Assembly: GCF_947179165.1 (NCBI RefSeq)
Contig: NC_077240.1
Coordinates: 29,746,001-29,810,000, forward strand
Length of the DNA: 64,000 bases
Source of the DNA: Solanum dulcamara
Taxonomy: Eukaryota; Streptophyta; Magnoliopsida; Solanales; Solanaceae
Direction: 5' to 3'
Shown here one piece after another: positions 47,346-57,439 of the stretch (its first letter is position 1; each line of letters opens with the position of its first letter). The notes under the pieces are model-generated. The model was not told the DNA's origin and made no database searches. It worked only from the letters and a program-made list of their open reading frames with translations. Made by a program: the position numbers and the translations under genes.

Positions 47346-49928
47346 TTAGGACATTGAATCACACCAGCATGTTATCTCTTGTGTAGGCTGTGATTTAAAA
47401 TAGAGGCCTTGACCTGGTGCATTCTTCAAATATTTAACCACTCTAACAGCTGCTTCCCAATGTGAAACCTTAGGCTCCTGCATAAATTGACTGAGTGTTT
47501 GGACTGCAAAACTGATGTCTGGCCTAGTGATGGTGACATACAGTAATCTTCCTATCAACCTTTGGTATTTTGAGATTTCTTCTAAAGGCTTATCATTCCT
47601 AACTCCAATTGCCTTGTCATACTCCATTGTTGTCAGTTTGATTCCAGGTTCCAGAGGTGTGGCAGTTGGCTTTGTGCCTGTCAAGCCCATTTCTGATATA
47701 AGCTCCAATATGTATTTCATTTGATTAAGAATGATACCATATTGTGATCTCAGAACTTCTATACCAAGGAAATACTTGAGTTCCCCCAAGTCCTTTACTC
47801 TAAAATCATATTGCAGGATCTGCTTGGCTGCCTCTATGAGATTGTTTCTATCTCCAGTAATGAGAAGATCATCCACATATACAAGTATTATGACAATGTT
47901 GTTACCTGATCTCCTTGTGAAAAGTGAGTAATCATGGAGGCTTTGTGTGAATCCTGCAGCTAGTAATGCATCAGTTAACTTGATATTCCATTGCCTTGAC
48001 GCCTGTTTTAAGCCATACAGAGACTTCAATAATCTGCATACCTTGGTCTCCCCCTGCCTCTTGAACCCTTTTGATAGTTCCATATACACTTCTTCATACA
48101 AATCTCCTTGTAAGAATGCATTATACACATCTATTTGGTGGAGTTTCCAGCCCTTTGATGCTGCCAGTGTAATCACTGATCTCACAGTAATCATTTTAGC
48201 CACTGGAGAGAAGGTTTCATGATAGTCGAGACCTTCCTTTTGACTGTATCCTTTTGCTACCAACCTTGCCTTGAATCTCTCTACTTCTCCATTTGCTTTA
48301 TACTTGATCTTGTAGACCCATTTAGATCCAACTGCATTCTTTCCATTTGGAAGATCAACAATCCTCCAAGTATGATTATCCTCAAGGGCTTTGACTTCCT
48401 GCTGCATAGCATCTATCCATCTTACATTTTTTGAAGCCTCCTTAAAGGTTTTTGGCTCAGCTAAAGTAGAGAACTTTGCTAAATAACTCCTATACTTTTC
48501 TGATATTCCTGCATATGACAGATATTTACTTATAGAGTAGATGTGATCATGATCATGACTAGTGTTGACAACATAGTCATTCAGCCATCCAGCTTGTTTG
48601 GTCAGCCTAACTGGTCTATTTCCATTGACAGCAGGTGCAACATCCTCTTGTGTAGTCTTATCAGCCTCATCATCATCAGCAAGTGCAAGTGCAATATCAT
48701 GATCAGCAGGTGCAACATCAGCAGGTGCAACATCATGATCATCAGCAGGTGCAACAATAACCATAGGTGTTTCTACTGCATCTGTGGCAGCTGTAGCTGT
48801 AGCAGCACCATTGATAGGTGTCCCCCTTGCTGCTGCAGGTGGTGAGTGGCAAATGTGAACAGGAGAGATATATGAAGGTTCAGCATGGCTTAGTTGAAGA
48901 AATGTGTTATCCTCTTCAGCTGCAGAGCTGCAAAAAGGAAAATCATCTTCATGGAATATTACATCCCTGCTAACAAAGAACTTGTTAGTAGATAAATCAA
49001 GCACAATGTAGCCCTTTTGAGTCTCTGAAAACCCCATGAATATAGCTTATTTAGCTCTATATGCAAACTTATCTGATCTGGGCAGGGTAGTAACAAAACA
49101 GAGGCAACCAGGCACCTTTAAGTGATCAAGGGATGCTTTGCTGTGGTACATCAACTCATAAGGGGTGCAACCTTGCAGTGCACTGGATGGCAACCTGTTC
49201 ATAAGATATACTGCAGTTTTGACACAAAAACCCCAATATTTTGTTGGAAAGGAAGCCTGGAACTTAATAGCTCTTGCCATTTCCAAAATCTGCCTGTGTT
49301 TTCTCTCAACCACTCCATTTTGTTGTGGTGTATAGGGACAGCTACTTTGATGAATTATTCCTAGGCCCTGTAATAACTCATAACACTGATGGTTAAAGAA
49401 TTCAGTGTCATTGTTAGACCTAAGAGTCTTCACATTACAGTTGAACTGTGTATTCACAAAAGCAAGAAATTGTTTCAAGACTACAATTACTTCAGTTTTA
49501 AGCTGCAACAAATGAATCCAAGCATATCTAGTATGATCATCAACAATAGTAAGGAAGTATTTCTTCCCATCAAAGGTGGGATTTTTGTAAGGACCCCACA
49601 AATCCAAGTGAACTAGCTCAAAGGGTTGAGCTGCTCTAGAAGTGCTCAAAGGGAACTGCAACCTAGTTTGCTTTGCTAAGGGGCAAATTCTACAGTTATT
49701 ATGCATATTTTTGTCAATCTTGTCCTTGAATTCTACCATAGTCTTCATTGTAGATGTTGAAGGATGTCCCAGTCTCCTATGCCATAGATTGCATCTTCCA
49801 TCTGCATCTGCCATGTAAGCCTGTCTCATGCTTCTTTCTGGTTCATCATATTCTTCAGCTGTTCCTTGGAATATGTACAGTCCTCCTTGCAATCTACCAA
49901 TCCTCTTCACCCTACCACTGTAGAGGTC
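47346..49928 (-). pseudogene. pol: Copia G integrase and reverse transcriptase, one frame with a single internal stop
   Basis: 49910-49047 carries the integrase: zinc ligands in HRRLGHPS and CRICPLAKQ; catalytic Asp in LDLWGPY and RSNNDTEFF; Glu in GVVERKH. A TAA (49047-49049) separates AYRAK from AIFMGFSE in the same frame. 49037-47346 has a linker with reiterated APAD/VAPADHD motifs (from GCAGGTGCAACATCA-type repeats at 48660-48760). The reverse transcriptase follows: HQIDVYNAFLQGDL, LLKSLYGLKQASRQW, YVDDLLITG, and TRPDISFAVQTLSQF. The reverse transcriptase itself has no lesion. The frame ends in RNase H at a deletion. Confidence 0.9.
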
Positions 49929-51338
49929 CTAAAAGACACAATGATCAGGAAATAATTTGACTGAACAACTCAGTTCCTTAGTTAGTTGTGACACTGACAG
50001 TAAATTATATTTAAAATCAGGCACAAAGAACACATTGGTAATTCTCTCCTTTCCAAACAACTCAGCACATCCTGTATGCGTAATTGGCACTGTACTTCCA
50101 TTTGGCAAATGCATCCTCATTCCTTTGTTTGATCTCAGGCTATGAATGTTCTTTAATATCTTGTTGTTTGCAGTAATATGATGAGATGCTCCAGAATCAA
50201 CTATCCATTCGCATCTTTCTAACTGAGACATCAAACAAGTCACAATACCTGTCATATGGGCTTGGTACTCTTCAAAATTAGTGCCATATTGTTTGTACTG
50301 ATTTTCTGAATCACTTCTTCTGTTGCCATCAATATGTCGGCCCTCATTGTCATCCTTACAAGTATGCCTTTCCTGGACACAATCTGCATTGTTAGCTAGA
50401 GCAGCATGTGCTTCCTTTTTCCACTCTTCATTGTTATTTTGCTTGTGCCCTTCTCTGTACCTATCTCTCCTCCATCCATCACGATAGTTGTTGTCCCTCC
50501 TGTTAGCCTTGTTGCTCCTTTCTGAGGGATATCCAACTAGCTTGTAGCAATCCTTCTTTGTGTGATTTCGCATGTGGCAATTTTCACAGAACATTGAAAT
50601 GCCACCCTTATAGTTATCATTTCTTCTGACTTGCATTGCTACTGGGATAGATTTCTCTGCATTCAACTGTTGGCTTTCATCCTGCACTATCAAGGCATAA
50701 GCCTGATTTACAAATGGTGCATTGGACTTCATCAAAATCTGCCTCTTAGCTTGATCATAAGATTCGTTCAGACCACTCAAAAATTGCATTAATCTCTGCT
50801 CTTGCAGGTACTCAATATAATCCTTAGACTTTGGACAGCCATAATTCGAAGAAGGGGCTATCAAATCAAACTCACTCCATAACTCCTTCAATTTTGAGAA
50901 GTACATTGACACCGGGTTGGTTCCCTGTTTAAGATTCGCAATGGCCGTGTGTACCTAAAATGTTCGCACTCGATTCACCTTATCAAAGCTTTCCTTCAGG
51001 TCCTCCCAAACCAAATGTGCATTTGATGCATATACAATGCCACTCAACAAGCTCTCTGACACTGTATTCATGATCCACGAGAGCACAATCGCGTTCACTG
51101 TCTCCCATTGTTCGTGGAGAGATTCGTCAAACGATTCCTTCTTGCATGTTCCAGTTATGAACCCTAGCTTCTTCTTAGCCAGAAGCGAGATCCTCATAGC
51201 TCGGCTCCATACTCCATAGTTCTCAGATCCGATGAGTTTCACCGGTGCTAGAACACATCCCGAAGTGTCCGATGGGTGCACATACAAGGGATGGCCATGC
51301 TCTATGACTACTCTTTCACCTTGCGAAAGATCTCCCAT
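49929..51338 (-). pseudogene. gag: Copia G gag and protease, one frame with two stops
   Basis: I place the start at an in-frame ATG at 51338 (MGDLSQGERVVIEHG). The gag has KLIGSENYGVWSRAMRISL and VNAIVLSWIMNTVSESLLSGI. A TAG at 50955-50957 (RTF/VHTAIANL, where Gln is usual) interrupts it. The same frame continues with KELWSEFDLIAPSS, the zinc knuckle CENCHMRNHTKKDC at about residue 230 and the protease site WIVDSGASHHITA. A second TAG (49929-49931) falls between DHCVF and DLYSGRVKR, again where Gln is usual. Both are single C-to-T changes from CAG. Confidence 0.9.
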
Positions 51339-51452
51339 TTTCTGCAGCTTCTTCTTCACTGTTCGTCGCCTCCGAGCTCTTATGGCTTCTCCGGCTAATC
51401 TCGTCCTCTTCGATAAACTCCAATCTTCAATTGGTGACCTGCTCTGATATCA

Positions 51453-51758
51453 TGTTCGATGATCAACGAAAGCTGTGAAAGAAGAAGAAGAAAGGAGATG
51501 AAGAGAAGAGATGAAGATGAAGAGAGAGGTGGAGAGCAATTAGGGCTCCTCTGTATGTATTCCAAGTGGAAATGAAATTGTACTCAAAAATATCTACCTT
51601 TTCCTGTACATATACAATCCTTAATTAGTGTGGGCCCCACTATCTTAACAAACTATTAACAACTATTAACAGCTAACTAACAACCAATCTAACAACCAAT
51701 CATCTAACAAGAATCAGCTAACTATTCACAACTAACAAACAACTAATTATCTTCAATA
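51453..51758 (-). repeat. 5' LTR of copia G
   Basis: 306 bp, aligned without gaps to 46591-46896. On the minus strand it is followed by TGATATCAGAGCAGG (51438-51452), a near match to the initiator tRNA-Met primer site. Confidence 0.93.
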
Positions 51759-51763
51759 ACCCA

Positions 51764-52268
51764 TGATCAGGAAAGTCGGCCTCTTATTACTAATTTGGTC
51801 TAACAGTTCATATTTACAATATTAATATGATTTAATTTCTTAAATAATCATCTAACGTATAGTTTGTTTTTTTCTATAAAGAAAACTAGAGTCATTTTTT
51901 ATTGTTTTAAAATTACAAAACTATTGTAGTCTTCTACTCATAAAAATAAATTTCATCGAAATACTGTGATCGGAAACCAAGTAGCTATGCATTCCAATCA
52001 TGAACGGAGCCACCTTAGAGGAAGAGTGGCCTGCTGCACATCGTTTACTGAAAGATTATGTGGGGTGTTACAAAGATTAAATGTTATTTATATGAATATA
52101 TATTTAAGTTTGCACATTCTTAATACAATAAGAAGAAAATTTGCATTTCGTTCACCAAGTTCTAGGCTCTGCCATTGATTCCAATAAATGAAAGTATCAT
52201 GTTGTAAGTTTGATGATCATTTGAACGTCAATATCACTAAACTTGTGGCTTTTTACTCGTGAATTCGA
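51764..52268. other. Spacer right of copia G
   Basis: No gene. CATGAACGGAGCCACC near 52000 and TAGGCTCTGCCATTGATTCC near 52160 resemble the two ends of a common Solanaceae repeat with GGAGCC-type ends; I cannot define it further. From 52229 the block shared with 39623 begins. TTCGA (52264-52268) is the target duplication of the solo LTR. Confidence 0.4.
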
Positions 52269-52698
52269 TGTTGTATTTGTTTGAATAAAGGGGAAAAAAA
52301 GGTCAAAATTATGGACATTTGGATGGAAGTCAAAAAAGAAGGTTAATGGTTTTCATATATTTTATCAAATATGGTGGCATAAATGTGTTCATAAGCATCA
52401 ATCATGGCTCTAAATTGCCTATAGAGAAATACATGTGAGATTTAGAGAATTTTCTCTTGGAAATTTATTGGGTGTAGTATTTTAGGTATTTGGGTGTGTG
52501 AGAAAAATATTGTGTATTGTATGGTGTAATAGTTTTCATATAGTGAATATTTTTCTGGTTGATCCGTGGTTTTTCTCCAATTGAAGAGTTTTTCACATTA
52601 AATCTTTATATTGTTATTTTCTTTAAATTTCTCTGTTATTTTTTATTTGAAGGCAGTCCGAAAGGAATGGGAAAATAATCGGTGCCTTTTTTCCAACA
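52269..52698 (+). mobile_element. Solo LTR, copia-type
   Basis: 430 bp from TGTTGTATTTGTTTG to TTTTCCAACA, with a 5-bp target duplication TTCGA at 52264-52268 and 52699-52703. Its 3' half has CCGTGGTTTTTCTCC and GAGTTTTTCACATTAAATC, wording typical of the R/U5 part of Tnt1/Tork-like copia LTRs. The related block at 39650-39700 runs through this point without an insert (GAAATCGACTTTATATAT), an unfilled site. Confidence 0.75.
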
Positions 52699-53958
52699 TT
52701 CGATTCTATATATCTTCTTTTTTTATTGGTTAATTTCAAAGCAAAATGTATGATATTTTAATCTTTACTAACTTTAGGAATTAGCAATCAACAGATAATA
52801 TCATCTAACATAAAATATCGTACCATTAATTATTTCCAGTAGATTTCTCCACTTTTGTTTATTTACTTAAATATAAATCATCAAAGTACAGACAACTTGC
52901 CTATCACTATGACACTATCAACAAGGTTTTTGGGGTAGTTCGTCAAGAGAAAAAGAAAAGTGTCTATCACTAATACATAAAGTTGGAACAGTTTATAGTA
53001 TACAACTAATTAGCCTAAAGGAAGAGTCTGGCAAAGTGCATATCACTATCACTCAACTTTTTTCTGGTCTTTACTGTATTTTTTTAGCCATCCCACCCTA
53101 AAATTCTTGTTTTTTCCACTTTATAGTGCCAAAAGATTTTTTTTCTATATATAAAATCACTGCCTTGCTTGATTTTGACATATTTACCTGTTTTAATTAA
53201 GTGAAATGTTAGTAATTATTCAACCAATTGATTTTACTCTGAGGAAAATGTTTTTCAATTAATTTTTTAATATTTAATTGATCAAAATATATAATATATA
53301 ATATGTTATTTTTTATGAACAATTTTAAATATCTTACTTATGTTTTCACCAAAATTTATTTATACTTTAAGGGGGTTTAATGGAATCAATTTTGGGCCAT
53401 GACTCAGTTGTTGACTCTTTCATTTTGATTTCATTTTCTTCATTGTCAATTAAGACTCAACTGGAAAGAAAAAAGTACATTATGGTAGATGACGTTGATT
53501 GTTGACAGGTGTTTTTTTCCTACCTAATTTATTTTTCTATTCATTCGTTTTGTTTTTTCATTTTGTTTTCGTGTATGATTAATAATTAAATCAAATTGAA
53601 ATAAAACTGATAATAATAATCAAATCGAATAATGTATATTATATTTACTTTGATTTAGTTTAGTTTTAATAATTTAAAAATTAATTTTTTAATTTTTTTT
53701 TACTAATAACCGATCAAAATTGATCCATAAACACCCCAACCTTGTACCATTAATACTTGAGTTAATCAAGGTTTGAATTATTGACTAATTCCATTTTGAT
53801 CCTTATATTATTGGACCAAGCACATAAAACAAAAAATTAATAAATAAAGCAAAGTGTGTAATTTTAGGCCGTAAACCAAAATTGGTAATAACAACAGCAT
53901 TAGCGGGCGTCAAATCCCCTGCTTAACATATTTCTCGAGACAAACTTGATCAACTATA
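52699..53958. other. AT-rich spacer
   Basis: 52757-52885 is the third copy of the block also at 4870 and 39744. TTGATCCATAAACACCCC near 53725 looks like one end of a hAT-type MITE of the family at 14662, but its partner end is not clear. No gene seen. Confidence 0.45.
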
Positions 53959-54119
53959 CTCTTTCTGTTTTAATATAATTGTTTTTTAGAGTCAATTTGA
54001 CTAATTTTAAAAGCAAAATTAGATTATATTAATTTAATATTTTAAATTAAATTTAAATATTCAAAAACTATATAAAAAGTACTATAAATTGTGACAGATA
54101 TTTTCAAATGGAGGGAGGA
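53959..54119. mobile_element. Stowaway-like MITE
   Basis: 161 bp with ends CTCTTTCTGTTTTAAT and the inverted AAATGGAGGGAGGA, flanked by TA (53957-53958 and 54120-54121). The interior has AGAGTCAATTTGACTAATTTT and TATAAAAAGTACTATAAATT. It is the same family as the tandem units at 5160-5720. Confidence 0.65.
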
Positions 54120-54188
54120 TATTCCATAGTCTTTATAATTTACCTACTACTTTCACCGAGATTAATTTTTAGTGATAAGTACAGTAAA

Positions 54189-54780
54189 GGGAAAACTACA
54201 TAAATTGAACTCATTAGTGAAATTATTTATTTAAATTAGATCTAATCCAAATTATTTATCCTTAATAGATATATGTCCCAAACTATTTACGCGCCTATCC
54301 CCCTTTTTTTTTTATTTCACGCATGACGTCAGAATCACAACTATGAATTAATCCTATGTGATACTCCATTGGTATATTAATATCATATCGATACCATATA
54401 GGACTGAGCTTAATCTTCTGTGATACTCCGTTGGATATTGATACCATATAGGTATCATATAGGATTGAGCTCTTTTTTTAAGAAATAAATAAGAAACAAT
54501 TAAGAGAAAATTATGAAAGTCACAATCTTATTTATTAAACTCTAAATTAGTAGAAAATATATTTTTATAATTTTTTTCTCTTTTTGCAAAAATTTTTTAA
54601 AAATTGTATCTAAAGTATGAATTTTTTTTAATTATTTTTAATTTAAAATACCGAATAATTGAAACATACATCAATGATACCATGACCGTATGTTGATATA
54701 CCGTAATGGTATCATAGATGATTGAGTAATCTCATCGAAGAACTGAAAGTAATGGAGCATTTAAGGGTGTTTGCAATAAA
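54189..54780. mobile_element. MULE-like foldback MITE, older copy
   Basis: It shares with 56523-57091 the opening GGGAAAACTACATAAATTG, AATTATTTATTTAAATTAGATC, CCCAAACTATTTACGC, a TTTCACGCATGACGTCAG stretch and interior GATACCAT/ATGGTATC words. The right end is not defined; GAAAGTAATGGAGC at about 54745 is the last shared motif. Confidence 0.5.
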
Positions 54781-54833
54781 TTTTTGAATACTCAAAATTA
54801 ACTACAATCAAAATAAATAACAAAAAATAATTT

Positions 54834-55031
54834 TTATTGATGAATCTTATTGAGTACAATTATGTTGTTCTCTTGATTCTTCTTTCCTAAACTTCTATGT
54901 GATTCGAGGGCCTTCATTAGCATATTTCTCGAATTGCAGAATGATTTGATCCTCCTTGATATGTGTTTGATCTCCAACAATTTTGGACATCGCTTCATTG
55001 TTTCTGGGTTGATCTCCAAACATAACTCCAT
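54834..55031 (-). CDS. Hypothetical small ORF with upstream TATA box, 65 residues
   Basis: On the minus strand, ATG at 55031 in context GTCAATGGAG; stop near 54834. The product begins MELCLEINPETMKRC and is basic in its second half (RRIKSFCNSR, LGKKNQENN). I do not recognise it, and see no signal peptide or membrane segment. A TATA box (TATAAATA) lies 81 bases upstream, a reasonable core-promoter distance. An overlapping frame in the same direction is open from before 55085 to a TAG at 54895 (reads STAQFFKGLVNGVMFGDQPR) and could equally be the coding one. Either may be chance in AT-rich DNA. Confidence 0.25.
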   Translation of the reverse strand: MELCLEINPETMKRCPKLLEIKHISRRIKSFCNSRNMLMKALESHRSLGKKNQENNIIVLNKIHQ

Positions 55032-55111
55032 TGACTAGTCCTTTGAAAAATTGTGCAGTCGATTCTTTCTCCGATGCTTGATGAATGAATTAAAAAATTA
55101 TATAACCCTTC

Positions 55112-55119
55112 TATTTATA
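55112..55119 (-). promoter_or_regulatory. TATA box candidate upstream of the small ORF
   Basis: The minus strand reads CTATAAATAG at 55111-55120. It stands alone as a canonical TATA word 81 bases before the ATG at 55031. The 86-bp inverted repeat starts about 60 bases further upstream. Confidence 0.35.
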
Positions 55120-55177
55120 GTTGCTCGGCTTCATTTTGATTGATTCATGCAAGCTATCAGACTTTCACAAATCACAA

Positions 55178-55400
55178 ATAGTTTTACTTATCATATTTGA
55201 AATTTGATTTCCGTCCAAAATGGCATGTTTTGATCAATCACGAGTAAATTCATCACATAATATATATCAATTAATTCAAAATTAATTCTAATATCAGACT
55301 TTCACAAATCACAAATATTATGTGATGAATTTACTCGTGATTGATCAAAACATGCCATTTTGGACGGAAATCAAATTTCAAATATGATAAGTAAAACTAT
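55178..55400. repeat. 86-bp perfect inverted repeat with 51-bp spacer
   Basis: The arms are 55178-55263 and 55315-55400; every base pairs when compared by hand. A 26-bp direct repeat (TATCAGACTTTCACAAATCA, then CAAATA) precedes and slightly overlaps both arms, at 55155-55180 and 55292-55317. Transcribed from either strand it would fold into a long hairpin. There is no target duplication or known transposon terminus. Confidence 0.9.
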
Positions 55401-55917
55401 GATTTATTTATCGTTATTGTTAATCACGGTGTTAAATAAACAAAAATCAATTTTCACTTATGATTTCTACGTCCCCAATAAATTAATCTCACATTGCACG
55501 TAGTTTGCAATCAATCATAGTTGTCAAAGTACTACTAATATTAAAATGCAGTATGCCACTAGCCTAGTATTTGACATGTGAAGTAGTAGTTAGTTGTACG
55601 CAGATTTTCATAATATGATCAATCCATTAATTGACGTATGTACGGCGGATTATGTACTAAAACAAATCCAATCCAATTAACATTTCCGTCCACCAATAAT
55701 TCAAAATCTTACTACTACTATAATAATTCAAGTTGCAAGTTAAAATAATTACAAAAATTATTAGTATACTTTAGAAAGATCCATGCATCTTGGTCTGTCG
55801 TATCACCACATGTTTCTTGTATTTTTTTCAACTTTATACTGGACGAAGCTAGTAGTTCACATGCGAGTTCGATCAAATTCAATAGATTTTATTTTAACAA
55901 TGTATTTGTGTTATTAA

Positions 55918-55956
<39 letters not shown>

Positions 55957-56522
55957 CGTCATTATAAAATTCAGACCCTAGAACTTAATCCTCACGAGGT
56001 TTTTTGTAATTTAAATTTCAATTCAACGGTGGATATAATTTGTTTTTTTTTTAAAAAAAAATAATAAGAAAAACAACAAGTGGAGTGCCTCAAAATGAAG
56101 GGGGCTGTGTATATCTGTGGTTTCCATGATATAGACCCGTTCCTTAATCTATTAGTATACCTTTATGAGTCTTAAAAAAAAAGAAAAAAAAAATTGTGTT
56201 CACAACATAAAGATCGAAGTGTTTTATTTGTTAGTATATATATGAAATTCATAAATTAATTTCTTAATTGCTTTGAAGTAAAATGCACGAGAAATGATCA
56301 AACTTGTTCTTAGTGCATGAGGTTTGGATTATTTTAGTCTTTCATATATTATGATATTATGCATAAATTGGAGTGTTCTATTTGAAATAGAAAATTAAAT
56401 TATATCTCTTGGATCTCTTAATGCAATTCCAGTTTAGAATTAGTTTAAGAATTATGGAAAGTCCATAAGGACTTGACGCATGTATACACGGTAATAATGC
56501 CAATTGGAAAAGGTTTTCAATA
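55401..56522. other. AT-rich spacer with (TA)n microsatellite
   Basis: No gene. A pure TA run of about 17 repeats lies at 55920-55954. Homopolymer A/T tracts occur at 56040-56065 and 56175-56192. Confidence 0.6.
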
Positions 56523-57091
56523 GGGAAAATTACAACTAATAGACCAATTGTAAAATTATTTACTTAAATTGGATCAAATCCAAACTATTAACCCTTAATA
56601 GACTCATGACCCAAACTATTTACCCTCTTACCCCACTTTTTTCCTTTTAATTTCGCGCATGATGTGATGCTGACGTCAGCATCACTGCTCCTCTAATATA
56701 TTTTGATGATATCAAGCAGTTTCGCTGAAGCACTGTCTCTTCCTTCTTGATACCATCAGAGTATATATATATACTCTCATGGTATCAAACGTGTATTTAT
56801 GTCAGTCCCCCTTCCCTTGTTCCTCTCTAATACCATTAGAATATATTATATTTTGATGGTATCAAATAATTTATCAAACAGTTTCTTCTTGATACCATCA
56901 AAGTATAATATACTCTGATGCTATGAAGAAGGAAGATATAGTGCTTCAGTGAAACTGTTTGATACCATCAGAGTATATTATATACTTTCATGGTATCAAA
57001 TGCGCGAAATAGTTAAAAATAAGGGGTATGAAAGTAATGAGTATCCAATAGTAAATAATTTTCTTTTTTGGGATATAACAATAATTATCCC
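56523..57091. mobile_element. MULE-like foldback MITE, younger copy
   Basis: 569 bp. The ends GGGAAAATTACAACTAATAG and the inverted CAATAATTATCCC, plus AAAATTATTTACT on both sides, give imperfect terminal inverted repeats of about 42 bp. 9-bp flanks TTTTCAATA (56514-56522) and TTTCCAATA (57092-57100) match at 8 of 9, the duplication length of Mutator-like elements. Inside are three hairpins built on GATACCATCAGAGTATA and its complement (56749-56786, 56891-56925, 56961-56997). A larger inverted pair lies at about 56715-56757 and 56914-56960. No transposase. Confidence 0.75.
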
Positions 57092-57253
57092 TTTCCAATA
57101 TCATAAAGTTTATTGATTTTCGTAATAATATTTTATCCAAGTAAATTATCATCTTAACCAAATAGGAAAAGGGTTCTAAGGTGATGTTATATAAAAGGTG
57201 TTGTCCAAACTGTATTACTGAAATATTTAGAACAATAATTTTGCAGAACTTCA

Positions 57254-57379
57254 TAAGAAATAACAAAGTTTAAAGTATATTTTCAAAATCAAAAAGTTAA
57301 AACCAGTAAAGAAAATCAGTAAGAAATAACAAAGTTTAAAGTATATTTTCAAAATCAAAAAGTTAAAACCAGTAAAGAA
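57254..57379 (+). repeat. 66-bp tandem duplication
   Basis: 57254-57319 is repeated from 57320 to about 57379 without a difference (TAAGAAATAACAAAGTTTAA start). It lies just before the copia H fragment and has no coding content. Confidence 0.85.
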
Positions 57380-57439
57380 AGTATAATCTGCAACAAAACA
57401 GAAATACTATTGAAAAAAAATTGAGTTTATTGAATGCAT

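Larger units (their letters stand above)
46591..51758 (-). mobile_element. Ty1/copia element G, young and nearly open
   Basis: 5168 bp, with LTRs at 46591-46896 and 51453-51758 (306 bp each, five differences by eye) and a perfect target duplication ACCCA at 46586-46590 and 51759-51763. The minus strand begins TATTGAAG and ends TCGAACA, so the first base pair is TA rather than TG in both LTRs. One minus reading frame runs from 51338 to 47346 with only three stop codons. A small deletion and one more stop lie in RNase H. All copia domains are present. Confidence 0.94.

Noticed and set aside
53580..53740. Second hAT-type MITE like the one at 14662
   Set aside because: Only one diverged end is visible and no 8-bp target duplication could be found.
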